Shown here: one piece after another, positions 34,971-44,400 of the stretch | Position numbering within the stretch: position 1 is the first letter of the stretch | How the letters are laid out: each line of letters begins with the position of its first letter | Notes under the pieces: model-generated | What the model was told of the DNA's origin: nothing | Database searches by the model: none | The model's input: only the letters and a program-made list of their open reading frames with translations | Source of the DNA: Neptuniibacter halophilus | GTDB taxonomy: Bacteria; Pseudomonadota; Gammaproteobacteria; Pseudomonadales; Balneatricaceae | Assembly: GCF_030295765.1 (NCBI RefSeq) | Contig: NZ_AP027292.1 | Span: 2,542,001 to 2,606,000 of the forward strand | DNA: 64,000 bases | Direction: 5' to 3' | Translations under genes and position numbers: made by a program

Positions 34971-36404
34971 ATGACTCATAGTGTTGAAAAGATTGGCGGC
35001 ACTTCCATGAGCCGCTTTGAAGAAGTTCTGAATAATATCTGGATGCGTCCGCAGGATGGCTCCATCTACAACCGGATCTTTGTGGTTTCTGCTTACGGCG
35101 GGATCACGGATCTGCTGCTGGAGCATAAAAAAACCGGCGAAGCCGGGGTCTATAGCTGCTTTGCTGAAGCGGAACAGGAGGACGCCTGGAAGCAGCGGCT
35201 GCAGGAGGTCGAGCAGAAACTGCTGGCGATCAATGCCGAGATGTTTTCTGGCCCTGTGCTGCAGCAGGCAAACCGTTTTATCCGTCAGCGGATCAGTGGT
35301 GCCGAAGCCTGTATGAACAGCCTGCACAATCTGTGCAGTTATGGCCATTTTCAGATGCAGCAGCATCTGGCGACGGTACGGGAGATGCTGGCTTCAATTG
35401 GCGAGGCGCACAGTGCCTTTAACTCGGTGCTGCTGTTGCAGCAGCACGGCGTAAAGGCGCGTTTTGTCGACCTGACCGGATGGAAAATGGAGCAGCCGTT
35501 ACCACTCGATGAGATGATCAATGAAGCATTTGACGGTCTTGATCCGGCAGCAGAGATGCTGATTGTGACCGGTTATACCCAGTGCGAAGAGCAACTGATG
35601 CGGACATTTGATCGGGGTTACAGCGAGATGACCTTCTCGAAGATCGCTTCAATCACTCAGGCAGAAGAGGCGGTTATCCACAAGGAGTTCCATCTGAGTA
35701 GTGCTGATCCGCGTATTGTGGGCGAGGAGCAGGTGGTGCCGATTGGTATGACCAACTTTGATGTGGCAGATCAGCTCTCGAATCTGGGCATGGAAGCGAT
35801 CCATCCTAAAGCTGCACAGGGGATTCGTAATGCAGGCATCCGCATTCGGGTGAAAAACACCTTTGAGCCGGAGCATATCGGCACCATTATCGATGCTGAC
35901 TACTGTAATCCGCGCCCCTGTGTGGAGATTATTGCCGGACGGCGTGATCTGTTTGCGATTGAAGTGTTTGACCAGGAGATGCTCGGTTCGCCGGAGTATG
36001 ACATCAACATCAGCCGGCTGATCAAAGAGCTGAAACTGCCGCTGGTGAACAAAGAGTCAGATGCCAACAGTATTACCTTCTATCTGGCAGGGAATCGCAA
36101 GAAGGTGAACCGTCTGGTACGCCTGATCGAGACCCAGTACCCGAGTGCGGCGGTAGAGCTGCACAAAGTAGCGATGGTGTCAGCGGTGGGCTCCGATCTG
36201 AAAGTGCAGGGTATTCTGGCGCGGGCGGTATCGGCACTGTCGGATGCGGGGATCAATGTATTGGCCCTGCATCAGACTATCCGTCAGGTCGAGATGCAGT
36301 GCATCGTTGCCGAAACCGATTATGAGGCGGCCATACGTGCCTGGCATAAGGCGTTGGTAGAAGATGAAAACCACGGTGCAGTGATCCGTCGCTGCGCGGC
36401 CTGA
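34971..36404 (+). CDS. ask: Ectoine-specific aspartokinase (Ask_Ect)
   Basis: A 477-aa aspartate kinase that feeds the ectoine pathway with aspartyl phosphate. The N-terminal kinase motif is VEKIGGTSMSRF (in place of the usual KFGGTS), with later GYTQCEEQLMRTFDRGYSEM. The C-terminal third holds ACT-like regulatory segments (SAVGSDLKVQGILARAVSAL). Ectoine operons of Oceanospirillales and many other bacteria carry this specialised form. ATG 34971 was chosen from the family start. No Shine-Dalgarno is visible; a hairpin sits just upstream. Confidence 0.94.
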   Translation: MTHSVEKIGGTSMSRFEEVLNNIWMRPQDGSIYNRIFVVSAYGGITDLLLEHKKTGEAGVYSCFAEAEQEDAWKQRLQEVEQKLLAINAEMFSGPVLQQANRFIRQRISGAEACMNSLHNLCSYGHFQMQQHLATVREMLASIGEAHSAFNSVLLLQQHGVKARFVDLTGWKMEQPLPLDEMINEAFDGLDPAAEMLIVTGYTQCEEQLMRTFDRGYSEMTFSKIASITQAEEAVIHKEFHLSSADPRIVGEEQVVPIGMTNFDVADQLSNLGMEAIHPKAAQGIRNAGIRIRVKNTFEPEHIGTIIDADYCNPRPCVEIIAGRRDLFAIEVFDQEMLGSPEYDINISRLIKELKLPLVNKESDANSITFYLAGNRKKVNRLVRLIETQYPSAAVELHKVAMVSAVGSDLKVQGILARAVSALSDAGINVLALHQTIRQVEMQCIVAETDYEAAIRAWHKALVEDENHGAVIRRCAA

Positions 36405-36424
36405 GCCGGCAAGGCTACCGCTGT

Positions 36425-36454
36425 AAATCACCTCCTTTGAAGGTGATTTCGTTT
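36425..36454 (+). terminator. Terminator of the ectoine operon
   Basis: AAATCACCT (36425-36433) pairs with AGGTGATTT (36441-36449), followed by a short T-rich run (TCGTTT). Confidence 0.7.
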
Positions 36455-36600
36455 AGTTGAGGCTCAGCCGAAGAGTGCGGTGCTGATTCCTGCGACGGGT
36501 TTCGCTTTGTTGGCGGGTTTTATAAATATACCGCCCCCGTGTTGCTGTTTCGTATAAGTAATGAAACAGCGTTCCATATAAAGTGAACCGAAATAATAAA

Positions 36601-36624
36601 GCAGCCTTAGGGCTGCTTTTTTAT
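36601..36624 (+). terminator. Second rightward terminator-like hairpin
   Basis: GCAGCC (36601-36606) pairs with GGCTGC (36611-36616), followed by TTTTTTATT. It comes 150 bp after the ectoine terminator with no gene between. It may be a backup terminator or the end of a short transcript. Confidence 0.6.
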
Positions 36625-36696
36625 TGGGCGTAGCTTTAGGGTATCCGGCGCACTGACAGGGGCATCCGGTGGAGGTCGCCATAACGGAACGAACTA

Positions 36697-37227
36697 CTAA
36701 AACTTGTTATGTAATGACCAGTCGTTGCGCGTCATTCGATATGCCCGCACAGAACGGCCATGGAACGCTTGGTGTGTGTAGTCTGCGAACCCGACTTTCT
36801 CCGTCACCCTAACCGAGGCAGTGTGTTCCGGCTCGATAATAACAATTACCGACCTGCAGTGTTTTTGGTCGAAAGCGTACTGGAGAACACCCTTGACAGC
36901 TTCTGTCGCATACCCCTGATGCCAGAACTTGCGTGCCAGTCGATAACCCAGGTTGATTTCTTCAACATCGTCAACCAATTCAGGCCCAACACCGCAGAAG
37001 CCGATAAGATGCCCAGATTCCTTCTTGCATATTGCCCACGGTCCTATGCCTTGAGAGGCGTAACACTCAAGGCACCAGTCAACAAACTGGCGGGTAGCAT
37101 CATCGTTGCAAACTCCACGAACAGAAAACTTCATGACTTCCGGATCACTGAGCATTTTGGTCAGCACTGGAACGTCTTGGTGGGATAGTTGTCTGGCAAC
37201 CAATCTCTCTGTTTCAAATAATGGCAC
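36697..37227 (-). CDS. RimJ/RimL-type GNAT acetyltransferase
   Basis: A 176-aa GNAT protein: PLFETERLVARQLSHQDV at the N-terminus (the RimJ/RimL pattern), LIGFCGVGPELVDDVEEINL in the middle and the acetyl-CoA loop region RKFWHQGYATEAVKGVL at about residues 98-114. It starts at GTG with GGGAGA upstream. The substrate is unknown. It lies in an AT-richer accessory patch, reads against the ectoine operon, and has ATAACAAG just at its stop codon, a motif shared with the border of the next gene; see the cassette finding. Confidence 0.87.
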   Translation of the reverse strand: MPLFETERLVARQLSHQDVPVLTKMLSDPEVMKFSVRGVCNDDATRQFVDWCLECYASQGIGPWAICKKESGHLIGFCGVGPELVDDVEEINLGYRLARKFWHQGYATEAVKGVLQYAFDQKHCRSVIVIIEPEHTASVRVTEKVGFADYTHQAFHGRSVRAYRMTRNDWSLHNKF

Positions 37228-37229
37228 CT

Positions 37230-37334
37230 ATCTCTCCCTGTGAATAACTTTAAGCGAAGCGGCGCATTTACATGGGGCATAATGACGAAGTCGCCCGGTG
37301 TAAATGAATCTGAATGACAGAAGGGAGCGTCTTG
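37230..37334 (-). repeat. attC-like imperfect palindrome between two small genes
   Basis: Read on the minus strand, it starts with ATATAACAAG at the stop of the upstream gene and ends with GTTATTC. Inside, CATTTACA and TGTAAATG pair around GGGC/GCCC, with GACTTCGTC in the loop. The layout (AAC ... central palindrome ... GTT) is that of integron attC or VCR-type sites, but the end motif does not fit the strict GTTRRRY consensus. Confidence 0.4.
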
Positions 37335-37847
37335 TTATATTTCCTTACAACTGTCGTCATTTAAATCCTCTACTTTAGAGTTGAACGCTTCTAGAAGATG
37401 TTTGAATTCTGGTGATGGTAAAATGTCGGACCTGAACACTTTTCTTAATTTGTCCCCATCCTCATGTTTAAGTGCGGTTCTAAACGAATCAACTTTTTCT
37501 AGAGCCTTTTTGAATTCCAGGTGTTTCTGACTTAGGTCTTCCTTTATCGCAGAGCTCAAAGTAACCCACTGGTTGATTGGTCTTTCTTTTTGGATTTTTT
37601 CAGGGGCAACCTTTAAGTAGATACTAAAGGCAGCAAACCTCTGTTGTATGAGAGCCAATTGGTGTTTTTGGTAGAGTACAGCAACATCACTTAGTTCTGG
37701 ATATTTAGAAGTAACAAGGTCGGTAGAATCGTTTTGCCATTGAGTTTGAAGATTGGTGTAAGTTTTAAATTTATGCTGTAAACACTCACTACCAAATACT
37801 TGTGTGGTGCAAAAAAAAGAAGTAATTAATAAAACCCAACTTTTCAT
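37335..37847 (-). CDS. Exported hypothetical protein
   Basis: A 170-aa protein with a signal peptide (MKSWVLLITSFFCTTQVFG) and a mostly helical mature part that contains two Cys residues, one near each end (SECLQH, DDSCKEI), possibly a disulfide. It is AT-rich and Lys-rich compared with neighbouring genes, suggesting recent gain. I do not recognise a family; the helical charged pattern (lysozyme-inhibitor-like size) is not enough for a call. ATG 37847 has GAGG upstream. The segment GTTATATTTC lies just upstream and its reverse complement is at the stop, as in an integron cassette. Confidence 0.6.
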   Translation of the reverse strand: MKSWVLLITSFFCTTQVFGSECLQHKFKTYTNLQTQWQNDSTDLVTSKYPELSDVAVLYQKHQLALIQQRFAAFSIYLKVAPEKIQKERPINQWVTLSSAIKEDLSQKHLEFKKALEKVDSFRTALKHEDGDKLRKVFRSDILPSPEFKHLLEAFNSKVEDLNDDSCKEI

Positions 37848-38279
37848 ACGATCCTCAAAGAAATATAACGCCTGCATAAGCGGTAAATCTGCAGTGTGAA
37901 GCAGGGGGAATTTTATGTACCGAAGAACACGGAAGTAGCAAAATCAACTCGGTCGTTTGGCGAGCGCAATGCGGCAAAAGAAAGGAAAAGACTTAGGGAG
38001 CATGGTCATCATCCTGATACATATCCGCCTGAACTTCCTGCACTGTGCGGGTGATCGAAATCACCGACTTTTTTCGGGTACTCCGGTTACCCAGCGCCTA
38101 GAACTATATCCCCCTCACGGATTGATTGCTACAGCGTCTCGATTCACTCAAGCTTTTCAAAGTGCGTATTGGATGAAGCCGAATCGTGAAAGGATTTCTA
38201 AAAAGCCATCTATTCAGGGGCGGTATAGTTAACTGAGTCAGTTGGCAGTGAGGTTTAAGTGGCACCCCCTTACCCTTCT

Positions 38280-38435
38280 GTGCAGCCGTGCATTTCAGAT
38301 TTCAAATGAGAAAGCGCGAGCACTGTTTGAGGTCGCTTGCGACCGAGTTTACTGACGCTGTGCGTCGGCCCTACGGGCCAGCTAAAGCTGTTCAAGCAGA
38401 GCTTGTCGCAGCGCCATTTGAAAACTGAAACGCGC
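38280..38435. repeat. Multi-branched inverted-repeat element, possible structured RNA
   Basis: A long closing stem pairs 38288-38308 with 38415-38435 (perfect blocks GTGC/GCGC with one wobble, TTTCAG/CTGAAA and TTTCAAATG/CATTTGAAA, with two mismatches between them). Within the loop lie five small perfect hairpins at 38331-38344, 38354-38366, 38367-38379, 38379-38390 and 38393-38405 (the middle two share one base). In addition, GTGCAGCC at 38280-38287 can pair with GGCTGCAC at 38610-38617. Confidence 0.6.
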
Positions 38436-38481
38436 AGGGAAGTGGGCGCAGCCAACCAAACAGCAGGGGCGGTTTTGGGTT

Positions 38482-38513
38482 GTCAGGGTATTTGGGAGTC
38501 CAAATACCCTGAC
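38482..38513. repeat. Perfect 14-bp hairpin with GAGT loop
   Basis: The arm GTCAGGGTATTTGG (38482-38495) is exactly complementary to CCAAATACCCTGAC (38500-38513). No T run follows on either strand, so it is not a terminator. Confidence 0.85.
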
Positions 38514-38831
38514 TCGCCAGCAAGGCGAAAAGCGGAATCGTAAGTTAAAACCTCGCTCTACAGGCAAAGCCTCGACAAAACGATCACCACTTCCACAGAA
38601 GCTGTTTAAGGCTGCACTACTCCGAATTAGGCAAGTCCGCTTCTGGCACATAGCACTCCCTAAGTCCTTTTCTTAATTCGTTTCACTATGTATGAGATTG
38701 CATGTCATTCGTTTCGCCTAGAATGAGATGTGCGCCTTCTGAAATGAGAGGGCAAAGCGAAACGGCACGCAGTGACGGGGGCTTCTATTTCATTAATTTT
38801 GAGAAGGGATACATCAGAGGGAGTACAACGC

Positions 38832-38866
38832 AAAGCCACCTGCGATGCAGGTGGCTTTATAATTTT
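38832..38866. terminator. Strong hairpin terminator after the NSS transporter gene
   Basis: A perfect 12-bp stem (38832-38843 with 38847-38858) with a GAT loop. The rightward side has ATAATTTTT after it and the leftward side only a short T run. It lies 20 bp from the NSS gene stop, so it likely ends that leftward transcript and insulates the island. Confidence 0.75.
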
Positions 38867-38878
38867 TGCTTTTACCGA

Positions 38879-40291
38879 TCAGGCCAGGTTGTAGATAAAT
38901 ACCACCAGAACCGCAGCCGGCGTGATGTAACGCAGGACAAACATAAACAGCCTGTAGCCTGCACCGTTGCCCAGATCCAGCTCATTTTCACCGGCCTGTT
39001 TCGACATAAACCAGCCGACAAACAGGGCGATAGCCAGACCGCCGAGCGGCATCATCAGGTTGGCGGTGACATAGTCGAACAGATCAAAGAAGGTTTTACC
39101 TTCAAAGCGCTCAAACATGCCCAGCGGGTAAACATCAGACCACTGGTTCAGGGAGAGGATCGTCAGAATACCCAGTGCCCAGATACTGATGCCGCCGATC
39201 AGCGTACCGCCGAAACGACTGATCCCTTTCTGTTCTTCCAGCCACTCCACAACCGGTTCCAGCAGTGAGATCGCTGAGGTTACAGCGGCCACAACAAGCA
39301 GAGCGAAGAACAGGCTGCCGAACAGCACACCGCCGGACATCTGGCCGAATGCCAGCGGCAGGGTCTGGAAGATAAGGCCGGGGCCTGCACCCGCTTCAAG
39401 ACCGTTGGCGAAGACCAGCGGGAAGATCGCCAGACCTGCAAGCAGAGCGACCGCGGTGTCGACCACAGATACGGTGACGGCGGTTTTAACGATGGATACT
39501 TTTTTCGGCAGATAGGAGCCATAAGCCATCATCACGCCCATTCCCAGACTCAGGGTGAAGAAGGCGTGGCCCAGTGCAGTGAGTACCCCTTCGGTGGTGA
39601 GTTTGCTGAAGTCAGGTTGGAACAGGAAGCTGAAGCCCTGAGCGAAGTTGCCGGTGTTCATGGCGTATCCCACCATCACCAGCAGCAGGACAAACAGCAG
39701 TGGCATCAGGATATTGATCGCTTTTTCCATACCGGAACTCAGGCCACGGGCGACGATAATGATCACCAGCAGCATAAATACGGAATGCCACAGCAGGAGG
39801 GCAATCGGATCAGCCAGCAGGCCACCGAACATGGCGCCGATGGTATCGCTGTCAGCACCTACAAAGGCACCCTGTGCGGCATTGCCCACATAGGAGAGGG
39901 CCCAGCCACCAATGACTGAATAGAATGAGAGAATCAGGAAGGAGGCAAGCATGCCCATACCGCCGATCCAGACCCAGCGTTTAGAGAGTCCGTCCCGCTG
40001 AGCCAGTTGGCGCATGCTGTTAATCGGGCTGCGACCACCGCGACGACCGATCGCAACTTCGGCGATCATGATCGGGATGCCAATCAGGGCAATACACAGA
40101 AGGTAAACCAGAACGAAAGCGCCGCCACCGTTTTCACCGGTGATGTAGGGGAACTTCCAGATATTTCCCAGGCCTACGGCAGAGCCGCTGGCAGCCAGAA
40201 TAAAGGCGAGGCGTGAGGACCACATCGGGTGGTCTTTGCGGCTGCTGTCTGCAGCCAGGTCTCCGGCTGCATTCTGAACCAGATCAGTCAT
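38879..40291 (-). CDS. Sodium-dependent neurotransmitter:sodium symporter (NSS) family transporter
   Basis: A 470-aa, roughly 12-helix inner-membrane Na+-coupled symporter of the LeuT/SNF family. The unwound TM1 signature with Na+ and substrate contacts is ASGSAVGLGNIWKFPYITGE at about residues 33-52. TM6-like SLGMGVMMAYGSYL follows. Bacterial NSS proteins mostly import amino acids (Leu, Trp, Tyr). It lies next to genes for a leucine-type dehydrogenase and an indolepyruvate oxidoreductase, which supports import of branched or aromatic amino acids for catabolism. Confidence 0.93.
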   Translation of the reverse strand: MTDLVQNAAGDLAADSSRKDHPMWSSRLAFILAASGSAVGLGNIWKFPYITGENGGGAFVLVYLLCIALIGIPIMIAEVAIGRRGGRSPINSMRQLAQRDGLSKRWVWIGGMGMLASFLILSFYSVIGGWALSYVGNAAQGAFVGADSDTIGAMFGGLLADPIALLLWHSVFMLLVIIIVARGLSSGMEKAINILMPLLFVLLLVMVGYAMNTGNFAQGFSFLFQPDFSKLTTEGVLTALGHAFFTLSLGMGVMMAYGSYLPKKVSIVKTAVTVSVVDTAVALLAGLAIFPLVFANGLEAGAGPGLIFQTLPLAFGQMSGGVLFGSLFFALLVVAAVTSAISLLEPVVEWLEEQKGISRFGGTLIGGISIWALGILTILSLNQWSDVYPLGMFERFEGKTFFDLFDYVTANLMMPLGGLAIALFVGWFMSKQAGENELDLGNGAGYRLFMFVLRYITPAAVLVVFIYNLA

Positions 40292-40324
40292 GACAATTCT
40301 CCAGATCTTATTTTTATGTGGCAG

Positions 40325-40356
40325 AGAAAAACTGCCCGCAGCACTGAACTGCGGGC
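40325..40356 (-). terminator. Terminator of the oxidoreductase-dehydrogenase operon
   Basis: GCCCGCAG (40334-40341) pairs with CTGCGGGC (40349-40356). On the minus strand TTTTT follows the stem. It sits between the dehydrogenase stop and the NSS gene start, so the transporter has its own transcript. Confidence 0.8.
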
Positions 40357-40367
40357 GGGATGGTGAT

Positions 40368-41420
40368 TTATTTCATAAAGCGTTCTTCGGCCAGTTCGTT
40401 GGCGACTTCGCCGGTCGGGCGATCCTGAGCATCGGCGCGGCGGAAGATCTCGCCCAGCGTGTCGGCGATGGTCTCGATATGGGCACGGACTTTAGTGTGC
40501 TCATGGCCGATCCGTTCATAGAAGATATCGATAATGCCGCCGGCATTAATGGCGTAATCCGGCGCGTAAAGAATGCCTCGTTCACGCAGCATCAGATCAT
40601 GGCGCTGCGATGCCAGTTGATTGTTGGCGGCACCGGCAATGACGCCGGCTTTAATGAGCGGGATCGATTCGTCGTTGAGTACGGCACCCAGTGCGCAGGG
40701 GGCAAGTACATCCACATCCAGTGACAGAATCTCGTTCTGGCTGACGGCGGTGGCGCCCAGTTCGCGCACCGCGCGTTCCACCTGTTCAGGATGGATGTCG
40801 GTCACAAACAGTTCTGCACCGGCATTGTGCAGCAGCTCGGCGAGACGGTAGCCGACGTTGCCGACTCCCTGAATCGCGACTTTGAGGCCGTTCAGGTCGG
40901 TACGGTCCAGTTTGTACTGAACGGCGGCTTTGAGGCCGACAAAAGTGCCGTAAGCGGTTGCCGGTGAGGGGTCGCCGTTACAGGGCTGGCCGTCTATGCC
41001 GGTGCGCTCGGTAATCCCGGCGACGTTGTTGGTGTGCTGATGCATCACTTTCAGATCCGGTACTGAGGTGCCGGAGTCTTCAGCAGCAATATACTGGTTC
41101 CCTGTACGTTCGAGGAAACGCCCCATGGCTTCCAGCAGCTCCGGGGTTTTATGTTTGCGCGGGTCGCCGATAATCACCGATTTACCGCCACCCAGATCCA
41201 GATTGGCGAGGGCGGATTTGTAGGTCATCCCCTTTGACAGGCGCAGTACGTCGTTGAGTGCTTCTTCGTCGCTGGCATAGTGCCACATGCGGCAGCCGCC
41301 CAGCGCCGGGCCGCGGTTGGTGTTGTGTATGGCGATAATCGCCTTGAGTCCGGTTTCCTGATCATGGCAGAACACCAACTGTTCGTGGTTATCAAATTCG
41401 GAATGGCTGAATACAGACAT
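40368..41420 (-). CDS. Leucine/valine-type amino-acid dehydrogenase
   Basis: A 350-aa Glu/Leu/Phe/Val dehydrogenase. The catalytic lysines match Bacillus leucine dehydrogenase in number: Lys68 (GMTYKSALA) and Lys80 (DLGGGKSVI). The NAD-binding motif is [18 protein letters not shown]. It would deaminate Leu, Val or Ile to the 2-oxo acid with NAD+. ATG 41420 is chosen with GGAAA upstream; it begins 14 bp after the oxidoreductase stop, so the two are cotranscribed. The C-terminus is normal length. Confidence 0.92.
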   Translation of the reverse strand: MSVFSHSEFDNHEQLVFCHDQETGLKAIIAIHNTNRGPALGGCRMWHYASDEEALNDVLRLSKGMTYKSALANLDLGGGKSVIIGDPRKHKTPELLEAMGRFLERTGNQYIAAEDSGTSVPDLKVMHQHTNNVAGITERTGIDGQPCNGDPSPATAYGTFVGLKAAVQYKLDRTDLNGLKVAIQGVGNVGYRLAELLHNAGAELFVTDIHPEQVERAVRELGATAVSQNEILSLDVDVLAPCALGAVLNDESIPLIKAGVIAGAANNQLASQRHDLMLRERGILYAPDYAINAGGIIDIFYERIGHEHTKVRAHIETIADTLGEIFRRADAQDRPTGEVANELAEERFMK

Positions 41421-41434
41421 AGTGGTTTCCTGAA

Positions 41435-44400
41435 TCAAAGAGTCTGGGCAGTGGCCTGATCGTTAGCAGGCTGTGCTTCTTGAATACGGGCCAGCAACTG
41501 CTGGCGTTTCTGTTCGGCTTTAGCGTGGGCGGCATCTTTAACCGGGCCATAACCCCGGATGCTCGCGGGCAGGCTGAGCAGTTCGATGGCATCCGCCAGG
41601 TTTTCCCGGTTAAGCTGGCTGCACACGAGTTGTACATCCTGCTCGTACTCGCGGATCAGGCGGCGTTCGAGGCGACGGTCGGCGCTGTATCCGAAAGGGT
41701 CCAGCGGGGTGCCGCGCAGGCCGCGGAGTTTGCTCAGGGTGCGGAACAGCGGTAGTACCTTTTCGCTGAATTTACGCTTCTGCGGACGGCCGGTAGCCGG
41801 GTTAATCTTTGAGATCAGCGGCGGCGCGAGATTGAATTCCAGCTCAAAGTTGCCTTCGAACTGCTGTTCAAGCTGGGCACGGAATCGCTCAGAACTAAGC
41901 TGGCGCGCCACTTCATATTCGTCTTTATAAGCCAGCAGGCGGCTGTAGTTTTCAGCCACTGCCATGCTCAGGCGAGTACCGCCCACTGTTTTTTCTGCGT
42001 TCTGCATCTGGCTTACCAGCGCATGGTAACGCTCCGCCAGCGATGCGTTCTGGTACTCGCTCAGGTGTGCTTTCTCGCGACTGATTACTTCGTTCAGGCC
42101 AGGCATCAGTTGCAGTGTCTGAACCTCAGGTTCAGCCTGAGGCAGGGCGATCTGGCTAACCTGTTGCAGGTCATGTGCAGCCCGTCGTCCCCAGAGGAAA
42201 GCCTCTTTGTTGGCGTTAACGGATACGCCGTTCAGCTCAATCGCCTGTTCGATCGAACTGCGCTGCAAAGGAATCAGCCCCTGTTGCCAGGCGAAACCGA
42301 TGCAGAACAGGTTGACCGCCATGCCGTCACCGAGCAGGTTGGTGGCCAGTGTGGTGGCATCGAGAGAGAAGGTTTTATCCTCTTTGGCGGTTGCGCGGAT
42401 TACCGCTTCCATCTCGGCAGATGGAACCTGCAGGTCCGGGTCGCGGGTAAACGCCGCTGGCATGGTTTCGTGGTTATTAATCACGACCTGACTGCGATTT
42501 CGATCCAGTTTACCGAGGGCTTCCTCGCTGGCGCCGACCATCAGGTCAAAGCCGATCATCAGATCGGTTTCGCCGGCGGGAATGCGCACGGTGTGGATCT
42601 GTTCCTGAGTGTTGGCAACGCGGATATGGCTCATTACGGCGCCAAATTTCTGCGCCAGACCGATCTGATCAAGTACGCCAGCCCCTTTGCCCTCAATATG
42701 GGCAGCCATGCCGAGCAGGGCGCTGACCGTGACAACACCGGTACCGCCTACGCCGGTGAGCATAATGTTGTATGGGGTCTCGCAGGTTGGCAGTTGTGGT
42801 TCAGGAAGTGTCTGGAACTGGCTGCTCTGGCCCAGTGCCTCTGGTTTGCGCAGTTTACCGCCTTTGACGGTGACAAAGCTTGGACAGAAGCCGCGAACGC
42901 AACTGAAATCCTTATTGCAGGCAGACTGGTCGATCTCTCTTTTACGGCCGCGGCTGGTCTCTTTGGGCAGCAGTGACAGGCAGTTGGACTGTACGCCACA
43001 GTCGCCACAGCCCTCACACACTTCGCTGTTGATCACAACGCGCTGATCCGGGTCATGCATCTGGCCACGTTTGCGGCGGCGACGTTTCTCTGCCGCGCAG
43101 GTCTGGTCATAGATCATGGCTGTACAGCCCGGAATTTCGCGTAGTTCGAGCTGAACTGCCTGCAGGTCATCACGATGATGGAAGGTCACGCCGTCGGCAA
43201 AATCGGCCCGGCTCGGGTATTTGTCCGGTTCGTCACTGACCAGTGCGATGCGGCGGATCCCTTCACCATAGAGCTGGTGGGTGATCTGCTGGACGGTCAA
43301 CTGACCATCGATCGGCTGGCCGCCGGTCATGGCTACGGCATCGTTGTAGAGCACTTTGTAGGTGATATTGCTGCCTGCTGCGACCGCAGCACGGATCGCC
43401 AGCAGGCCGGAGTGGAAGTAGGTGCCGTCGCCGAGGTTCTGGAAAACGTGGTTGTTATCGGTAAAGGGTTGCTGGCCGATCCAGGTTGCGCCTTCTCCTC
43501 CCATCTGGGTAAAGGTGTCGGTGCCCCGGTCCATCCAGGTGGCCATATAATGACAACCGATGCCGCCGAGCGCACGACTGCCTTCCGGCACAACGGTTGA
43601 ACTGTTGTGCGGGCAACCGGAACAGAAGTGTGGGGTGCGTTCCAGCAGGGCGCGGGGCTGTTCCAGCTCGGCTTCTTTGTTGCTGAGAAAGTTGAGGCGG
43701 TGTGTGATCTGATCGCTGCTGTGGAACGGCGCGATACGTGCGGCAATCGCCCGGGCGATCATCGCCGGTGTCAGTTCGCTGAGGCTGGTCAGTAGTTCAC
43801 GCCCCTGTTCATCGCGTTTGCCGACGATGCGTGGGTGCTGACCGCGACGATCCTGCCAGCTATACAGTTGTTCTTTCACCTGATCTTCGATCAGACCGCG
43901 TTTCTCTTCGATGACGAGAATTTCGTCCAGATCGGTGGCAAATTCATACAGACCTTCCGGTTCCAGTGGCCATGGCATGGCGACTTTATACAGGCGGATA
44001 CCCAGATCTGCAGCCTGCTGGTGGCTGATACCCAGATCTTCCAGCGCCTGCAGAACATCCAGATAAGACTTGCCGGTAGTGACAATGCCGAATCGGGGAG
44101 CGCTTGGCTGGATAATGATCTTATCGAGACGGTTAGTCCGGCAAAAAGCCTGCGCCGCGCGGATTTTGTAGCGGTGCAGACGTTCTTCCTGCTGCAGCGG
44201 TTTATCGGGCCAGCGTGCGTTGAGGCCATCGGCGGGCAGGTCGAAATCTTCAGGCAGGAGGATCTGCAGGCGTTGCTGATTAATGTCGGCGGAGATTGCA
44301 GAATCCATCACTTCGGCCAGTGCCTTCATTCCGACCCAGCAACCGCTGAAACGGGACATCGCCCAGCCATACAGGCCGAAGTCGAGCATCTCCTGAATCC

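Larger units (their letters stand above)
37848..38878. other. About 1 kb without a supported gene, rich in inverted repeats
   Basis: No frame here shows family similarity or a convincing ribosome site. It contains an imperfect inverted repeat pair (near 37985-38000 and 38655-38670), a multi-branched hairpin element (38280-38435), a perfect 14-bp hairpin (38482-38513), and a terminator at its right end. It looks like the remains of an insertion or a structured non-coding element. Confidence 0.6.

Noticed and set aside
37957-38232. 91-residue plus-strand frame in the island
   Set aside because: No recognisable family and no ribosome site; another frame of the same stretch reads equally well up to a stop.
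38337-38651. Two overlapping short frames (one on each strand) in the hairpin region
   Set aside because: Both run through perfect inverted repeats; the DNA structure explains the sequence better than coding.
42023-42976. 317-residue plus-strand frame inside the oxidoreductase gene
   Set aside because: Antisense shadow of a well-supported gene; composition is not that of a real protein.
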